64,000 nt of DNA from Panax quinquefolius (taxonomy: Eukaryota; Streptophyta; Magnoliopsida; Apiales; Araliaceae), in contig CM035151.1 in assembly GCA_020205615.1 (NCBI GenBank), forward strand, positions 43,148,977 to 43,212,976. Direction: 5' to 3'. The notes under the pieces were generated by a model, which worked only from the letters and a program-made list of their open reading frames with translations, did no database searches and had not been told where the DNA came from. Of this stretch, positions 57,901-64,000 are shown in pieces (position 1 is the stretch's first letter; each line of letters starts with the position of its first letter). The position numbers were made by a program, and so were the translations under genes.

Positions 57901-60900
57901 GAACAAAGAGCTGATGTGAAAGTGAAACCACCATATTTGATAGAGCTTCTCGTATAGCCTTCTCCAAGAGATGAGTCACTACCTCCTTCACCATAGTGAA
58001 AAGGGAATTTTTTTAAAGCCAGACGGGGTTGTGTACACCAAAATTGAGAATTGCACCATCAAGATACAAAATGATATCCCACCCAATCTCCTCCAATCCA
58101 TCACAATTAAAAAAGGCAATCGAGGTTAACTCCAAATAAATCTTGAAAGTGTACCCTTTATCGTAAGAGTTATTCTGATGCATGACAAATTTAGAATGAA
58201 AAATAAACTAGGATTTAAACTCATCTCTCATATCAACTCCATGTATCAGCACCTAGATGGATAAAATACCTCTACGATAGGATACCTAGAATAAAATAAT
58301 CAACATCAATATCAATAGTATGTAGTCTAAATGACTTGTGGGGATTACATTACTATTTAAAGAGACACAAAACCCTAATATTACTTGGGGAATAATAAAA
58401 ATATTAAACGACTAAAATACCTTTATTAATAATTCTTAATAACAATTTATTTCCTAAAATTTCACTAATAAATAAAATATATAAATCACATCAACTATTT
58501 TTATATTAAACATAATAAAAACTCCAAGTAATAAATATAAAAATTTTCTTCTTTGTTCTTGACTTGGAGTTCCCATCATTCTCCTCTTGTTGGAGAAAAC
58601 TCGACATCGAGTTTTATAATATGATTGAATAAGCCACAAACTCCTTTGCAATGGAAGAAACATTTTGGAACATATTTGACAACATCATCACGCGGTAAGA
58701 CTCAAATTTTTTTGGAAAGAGAATTGATGATAACATTACTTTTGTATTCAAAGGTGCTGAAAAGAAGCTTTTTTGAACAACGAAGTCAACAATGTCAACT
58801 TGGATTGGATCAACTTTTCGAATCGTCCTTTCTTCGATAACGAACAACTCAAAAGCAACTTTAGAGTTTTTCTCAATTTATTGTTCATATACAATCTCTG
58901 GTTCAACTTTTGGAACTTCCAAGAATTTTCATAAACACGTCACTACTGTCTGTAGTCCCAAAATTTAGAACATCCTTTTTTTCTTTCTCTTGCTCTGCTT
59001 GGATATGTGTCCGCAAGTCAACAAGGCCTTCTTTTATAGAAGAGACGTCATCTTTTATAAAAGAGATGTTATCTTTTATAAAAGAACATATAGAAACCAT
59101 TTCATGTGTAGCCTTTTGATGTTCTTTTGCTTTAAGTTGTTAACGTTTCCTTGCTTAAGCTTTTCTTTGTTTATCTGATATTGACGTTGCAATTTTCCAA
59201 GGTAATCTTGTGTATTCGATCATTTTCACCGTCGAGACACCAAATATACTCCTTTACTTTTGCAAGCAATTCTTTAGTGGCTTGAGACATTGGGTGTTTG
59301 GAACAATAGGCTATAAAATAAATAAATAAATAAAATAAAACTTTTTTTGTTGATAACTTAAGGGCCAAACTGAAAAGAAAATATAAAACAGGGGCTAAAG
59401 TATGAATGCAGAAAGTGTAGGGGCTAATATAAAATGATAAAGGGTACAAGTGAAAAGTATATAAATTATGTGCTAAAACTGAAATATTAGATGAAACTAT
59501 GGCGGAGCAAATTGTAATTTTGGTAAGATATTTATAAGTTGGAGATTAGGGTTACTACTCATCATATTAGATGTCGACAAAACCATAGTTGTCACGACAC
59601 CACGGCGGTAGCTGACCGCCAGGACGCCAAGGCAATAAGGCGCATGCCATGGCGTCCGTATGGTGAAAAGTCGTTAACAGTGTTCAATTTATACATTATA
59701 TATTTTACTTCAAAAGTACATTGAGTAATGAAATTATATACATTAAAATCCAAAATATAATAACTAATATCATGGAATAGCATTAAAAACACATTGCAAT
59801 ATATATTTAATTTGAGGGAAAAAAATATTATTTATATATTTTTTGGAGTTACAAGAGTTTTATGATTTATGTGGTCAAAATTATAACTTTTAAGGGTTAA
59901 AATTGTACATGCAATAAGCATTTAATATTTCATGGAGAAAGAGTTACTTTTTAAAGTAACAAAATAATTATTTACTACTTTTTATGAAAAAATAGAAATA
60001 TTTATTATTTTGTTAAAAAGAAAAATTATTATTATTATTATTTATTTAAATTTATTATTATTATTTATTATTTTATTATTTTTTAAATGGTGTTTTTTAT
60101 TTATTATTTACTTTTTATGTTAAGTTAATTATTTATTGAATGTTCACAAGTGTTACACATGGAACACCACTACTTGCTTTTGTCTTTTAGTGGGCAATGA
60201 CTCGTTGCATAAATTAGTGGATGACAACTAACCTCTAATTAAAAAAAAGAATAGAAAGAGGACAAGCAGTAAAAAGCCAGAAGTCTTCTTTTTCTTTTTC
60301 TTTAGTCGATCCTTTTCTTCTTCAGTCGATCTTTTTCTTTTTCAGTTTTAGGACTCTCTTCACAGTCGTGTTTTGGAACTCTTTGTTGTTTACAAAATAA
60401 AAGTTGCAGATAACTTTTAATTTTCTTCTCTCCCCCTTTTAATTGGATCTGTAATGGGTAAAGTAATGCCTTGGGCCCTTGGTAGCCTACCCCCAAGGCG
60501 AGCATCGCCATGCTGCTTGCTGGTACGCCAGAACGCCTAGGCAACTTCGTGACAACTATGGACAAATCACGACAACAATTTCTCTCATTTCTACCTTTCT
60601 TCTTTTTTTTGAACAATGAATCGCGACGAACAGTAACTCTGGCAATGAAAAGTAACTCCGGCCGACGACGTACATTTTTTTTTTTGGAAAAACCAAAGAT
60701 CTCCCAAAAAATAAAAAAATAAGAAATTGATGGAAAACCTTAAGCTCTAATACCAAAAATGATGCATGACAGATTTAGGATGAATAAATAATGGAAAATA
60801 AACTAAGATTTAAAGTCCGCGTTTAAACCATTAAGATCTTTCAAGTGTATTAACTCCACGTATCAATACCAAGATGGATAAAATACCTCTACGGTATGAA

Positions 60901-63900
60901 TAAAATAATCAATTTCAATATCAATAGTATGTAATGTAAATGACTTGTGGGAATTATATCACTATTTAAAAAGACAAAACCCTAATATAACTTGGGGAAA
61001 AACGACCAAAATACCCTTATTTCTTAATCCCTAATTAATGTCCTAAATCTCCACTAATAAATATAATACATAAATCACATCAGCTACTTTTATATTAAAC
61101 ATAATAAAAACTCTAAATAATAAATATAAAAAATATCTTCTTTGTTCTTGACTTAGAGTCCCCATCATATTCTGTACCCCTTTACGGAAAGAGTTATTCT
61201 TCTCTTCTGACTTGCTCTAGGTGCTTATTCAGTTCCCATTGATTTTGTACATTTGGAAAACCGAGGTCCTTAAAATAGTCAAGGTTTTTTTTTCCCTTGT
61301 GGTATATGGTTTTACAAAGATTGAATATTAATGATTTCGAGAGTCGAGACCTGATAAGGTCCTACGCTGGATATTTTTTACATATGGAGGCATAATAATG
61401 AGTCATAAGGTCATTTATTTTTGCTGTTGTCCTGTGGCGTGGGCTCATGGATCTCCATCTTTTGAATGGTTAGGGAGGAGTGGGTGTGTTCTGCTTCTAG
61501 TGGAAGATATGTTGCTAACTTGCTTTCAAGGATTTGGAAGTAGGAAAGAGCAAAATGTGCTTTGGAATTTCATAAATGAAAAATTGCTTACAACTGAAAC
61601 AGAGAACTACTTATATACCACTTGACTTACAACTAACTTTTGGCAGGAAATTCGAACAAATAAAATTACAAAAAAGAAAAAAGAAAAAAAAAGACTTACC
61701 TAACTATTTTAAATTACATTCTAATACTAAACAATGACCTCATGTCTTTTGACAGCAGTTCTCTGTAAACATTGTATAAACCATGCTTGACCTCTTTGCT
61801 TGAATTTTCAGCCATCGTCCCACCTTGAATGTCCTGTGCATATATGAACATGATTAACTATACTACTTTACATGTTTCCACTAAAATTAGTATTTTTTCT
61901 AATGAATTGCTAATACTGAACCTTATTTGCATCCGAACTATGTCAGTTCATTAACTTGTGCAAAATATTGTAAATCACAATGTTTTTGTTTAGTTGTTCT
62001 TCATGCTTAATTTGGTTTTAATCTAAAAATGATTATTCAATGATCAAAGCCTTTATTGGGGAAAGTTTTGGCATGTTATAACTCTATTATCATAATTGTT
62101 TAAGTACATAAATGAACTACATAAGCATGCAACTACATTACTAATAGCTGCAAACTTAATATTTATTTTCACAGTTTTGGCAATGGAATCTCAAGCAGAC
62201 GCACTTAATCAGTTAACTACTGATGATCTTGAAGGAAAGGTAACAGTTTTCTCTCAAGTCTCAAAACATCTGCCAGTGCTTTCTCATTTTCCGTTTCATT
62301 TCTTATTGGGTAATTAACAAAGCTGTGTTATGAAGCAAGAGAAGAGGCATCTTTATGGACTTTTTTTTGTTGGTGAGTGGGGTGTGGGGTGTGGGGAGTT
62401 TGGCTGAAATTGATGCAAGATATTTAGGTTTTCCACAATGGAAAGAAAGGGTACTACTTTGAGGTTTGAATGGAGCAACGTAAAGTATATTTAAATGCTG
62501 TTCTGGGTGCTAAGTGTGTTTCTGCAAATCCTAGAAGTGGCTTTTTGTGAGTCATTTAGACTTCCAGATTTAATAAAGATATTGGGATTTGTAAACTACT
62601 AAACTGAGTACTTTTAGGGTTGAGTAGAGTTAATCTCAGATCTTAATTGTAATATTAAAAAGCATAAAATTAAAGAGAGAAAAAGAAACTAGGCATCATA
62701 TCTTGGCTCAAACTTGCATCATACATTTCCAAATAGCTTTCTAAATAATTCTTTAGAACTCATCTTTATTTATTTATTTTTGGGGTGGGGGGAGGGGGGG
62801 AGAGAGAAGCATTACAGTGTCACTTATAGACTTTTTACCATAGCTAGTGGGATTTGGACTTCTATTAGTAAACTATTAAAATTGTCTTTAAAATCTATGA
62901 GGAGACTAACGGAAACCATATTAAAAGACGCAGTAAATCAAACTAATAAAGCAAAGACCCATGAGACTACAATACAAACAAATCCAGTAAAATGAAACTT
63001 TCCAAACACCCTCTAAAAAAAGCACACGAAAACTTTAAGAATTTAACAACTTAAATATAGGATTAACAGACTATTAAGCCTAAAACTCAAAAATGAAGAG
63101 GCCGAGTAGGCCCCATCTTGAAGTTTAACGAAATTCCAAATTTTTTGTTTCTTTGAATTTACATTTCCTTTAAGCTATTCTTGAGATTGTGTTAGTGGTA
63201 CTTCAGATCCAGCATGCTCACAGATTTGGTTACCCGGGGGATTAGGAACATAAGACAAGTAGAGCTACTTGTCCAAAAAAAAGTAGAAAAGAAAGAAGTA
63301 GAGCTAAAATTGCTGGAGGAGCTCATTTTGTTTCCATTCAGCCCATAAGCATTGTTTTGTTTCCATTCAGCTCGTAAGCAGCTTTATATGAGTATATTGC
63401 TTGAACGTAGTTGCTACTTTATGTCACAACTTCGTAGATTTTGAGTTACTGATTCTTTTTATAGGTCAGTATGATAAAAAGAAAAAATGTTTTTCTTTTT
63501 CCTTCAAACTTGTTGGCAAGGGAACTTTCTTTTTTAGATTTTCCCAGTCATAGTTGTTTAAGTTGTTGCATTAAAGATACATGCAGTATGAGGAGAAGCA
63601 TTTCATGTTTTATATGTAATTGCCTTGTTAATGTCAGCTCATAGTAATTCTACCATCCTTTTGTGCAAGGAGTGTATGAAAAACAGATTCATATTTTTTG
63701 GATGCTAGCATATACTTTTTGCTTTGTTGATATTCCCTTTGATTTTATATTTCAGAATTTGATTTGCCCTTATAATGAAGATTTTCCTATGGAGGAAGTG
63801 CTTTTTGCGTGTCTCTGTGTGTTTATATGATTTATATGACTCCAAAATCCAAACATTGTACACCTTTTGCAGTTTGCATTGTTGGAGAGCTCGTCAGTTG

Positions 63901-63947
63901 ATGATGATCTTGCTGACTTGAAAAAGGAACTATCAGGAAGCACAAAG
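54939..63947 (+). CDS. VIPP1: VIPP1 (vesicle-inducing protein in plastids 1, PspA/IM30 family), 3' end outside window
   Basis: Exons: 54939-55056, 55550-55674, 55789-55899, 56040-56104, 56191-56272, 56789-56863, 57019-57089, 57191-57273, 62175-62239, 63873-63947; all joins keep the frame and give 290 residues. Residues 1 to about 69 form a Ser/Ala/Arg-rich chloroplast transit region. [18 protein letters not shown] (70-87) is the amphipathic membrane-binding helix. The coiled-coil PspA core follows ([86 protein letters not shown]). VIPP1 builds ESCRT-III-like rings and rods on inner-envelope and thylakoid membranes and is needed for thylakoid upkeep. The plastid-specific C-terminal tail (roughly 35-40 residues by family length) lies beyond the window. 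The first Met is chosen because nothing in frame lies upstream; Met8 is an alternative. Confidence 0.96.
56864..57018 (+). other. VIPP1 intron 6, GC-AG type
   Basis: Exon 6 ends AATACACGG and the intron starts GCAAGT; exon 7 starts CTTTTAGAA after TTGACAG. The protein reads VSNTR then LLESKIQ without gap, as in the family, only if the donor is GC. The nearest GT (56867) would add four bases to exon 6 and shift the frame. GCAAGT is the usual form of GC donors. Confidence 0.8.
58176..58578 (-). repeat. 3' LTR (403 bp) of the intronic element
   Basis: Direct repeat of 60760-61167 with many substitutions and indels. Shared blocks include GATGGATAAAATACCTCTAC and ATATTAAACATAATAAAAAC. Internal purine tract adjacent on its right. 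Confidence 0.88.
59584..60560. mobile_element. hAT-type non-autonomous element nested in the intronic LTR element
   Basis: Ends CATAGTTGTCACGA (left) and TCGTGACAACTATG (right) are perfect 14-bp inverted repeats. The flanking 8-mers GACAAAAC (59576-59583) and GACAAATC (60561-60568) differ at one base, as for a hAT insertion. Subterminal parts are GC-rich with GACGCC/GGCGTC-type repeats on both sides (59600-59660, 60480-60545). No transposase is seen; the middle is AT-rich with ATT runs. Confidence 0.85.
60760..61167 (-). repeat. 5' LTR (408 bp) of the intronic element
   Basis: Direct repeat of 58176-58578. Its left border is fixed by the primer-binding site at 60741-60755, three to four bases away, and its right border by the TATTC duplication. 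Confidence 0.88.
62240..63872 (+). other. VIPP1 intron 9
   Basis: Donor GAAAG|GTAACAG, acceptor CTTTTGCAG. Phase 0. It contains a G-rich run near 62778-62804 and no recognised gene or bordered element. Confidence 0.8.
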
Positions 63948-64000
63948 GTAAATTTATTACATTGGTATCTTTTTTTTTTGTTTAACTAGAACTTGCATAT

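Larger units (their letters stand above)
58176..61167 (-). mobile_element. Small non-autonomous LTR retrotransposon in VIPP1 intron 8
   Basis: LTRs at 58176-58578 and 60760-61167, each starting TGATGCATGACA and ending CCCATCA in plus coordinates. TATTC flanks both sides (58171-58175 and 61168-61172), a perfect target duplication. On the minus strand a primer-binding site TGGTATTAGAGCTTA (60741-60755) follows the right LTR, and a purine tract AAGAGGAGAA precedes the left one, so the element runs right to left. The interior without the nested hAT element is about 1.2 kb and has no gag or pol; open frames at 59300-59200 and 59100-58903 encode a lysine-rich, coiled-coil-like stretch with the repeat SFIKD. 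The LTRs differ at many places, so the insertion is old. Confidence 0.9.
57274..62174 (+). other. VIPP1 intron 8 (4.9 kb), expanded by nested elements
   Basis: Phase-1 intron with donor AAAG|GTTAGC and acceptor TTTTCACAG. About 3 kb of it is an LTR element (58176-61167). The remaining parts (57274-58170 and 61173-62174) are AT-rich; the segment 57800-58170 is less AT-rich, without a readable gene, and may be an older insertion. Confidence 0.85.

Noticed and set aside
57800..58170. A possible LINE or host-gene fragment in intron 8
   Set aside because: The minus strand has phrases such as ILYLDGAIL, but no domain could be recognised and no borders were seen.
60302..60756. Overlapping open frames on both strands near the intronic LTR element
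   Set aside because: They straddle the hAT terminus and the LTR leader, have lysine-rich translations from A/T runs, and match no family I know.

Overview
The window reads as AT-rich nuclear DNA of a flowering plant, probably a eudicot. The reasons are plant Ty3/gypsy and Ty1/copia clades, plant-type hAT and Mutator-like elements, and one intron-rich host gene, VIPP1, that encodes a chloroplast-targeted protein. No rRNA, tRNA, CRISPR or prokaryotic feature was recognised. I cannot name the species. LAYOUT. 1-4449: end of a decayed Tekay/Del-type chromovirus (RNase H, integrase, chromodomain-like tail) with its 2.45-kb 3' LTR. 4450-25110: an older gypsy fragment followed by a stack of insertions: LTR-like host DNA, then a minus-strand solo LTR (7001-24312, target duplication CTTAT), then a minus-strand copia element (7897-22562), then a plus-strand copia element (9930-19143) with two 1.9-kb LTRs. 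25303-37359: a minus-strand Tat-like gypsy element. It is split by a 1.4-kb LTR-like insert (27270-28677) flanked by an unusual 28-bp duplication, and by a minus-strand solo LTR (31011-36756, CTCAT) that itself holds a plus-strand solo LTR of the same family (33452-36233, AATAT). 37360-46502: a gypsy element with gag and protease-like sequence but no recognisable reverse transcriptase or integrase. It contains a hAT-like element (42875-44802) that in turn contains a PIF/Harbinger-like element (43192-44677). 46695-52505: a Mutator-like element (MULE) with 111-bp terminal inverted repeats, a broken MURA transposase on the plus strand, and a convergent, apparently intact two-exon gene for a GRF-type zinc-finger protein on the minus strand. 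52506-54514: a poorly resolved AT-rich stretch, a foldback MITE and a hAT MITE with a perfect 8-bp target duplication. 54939-63947: ten exons of VIPP1 (plastid PspA/IM30 homologue) on the plus strand, running off the window before the C-terminal exon(s). HOW IT WORKS TOGETHER. VIPP1 is the only recognisable host gene. Its product is expected to form ESCRT-III-like oligomers on chloroplast membranes. All exon joins keep the frame, one intron (after exon 6) appears to be GC-AG, and the 4.9-kb eighth intron holds an old LTR element with a hAT element nested inside it. Everything else is mobile DNA, mostly dead, whose nesting gives a relative time order of insertion. Exact target duplications fix the borders of most insertions. 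Clade names come from recognised protein motifs and LTR ends, not from a database search.
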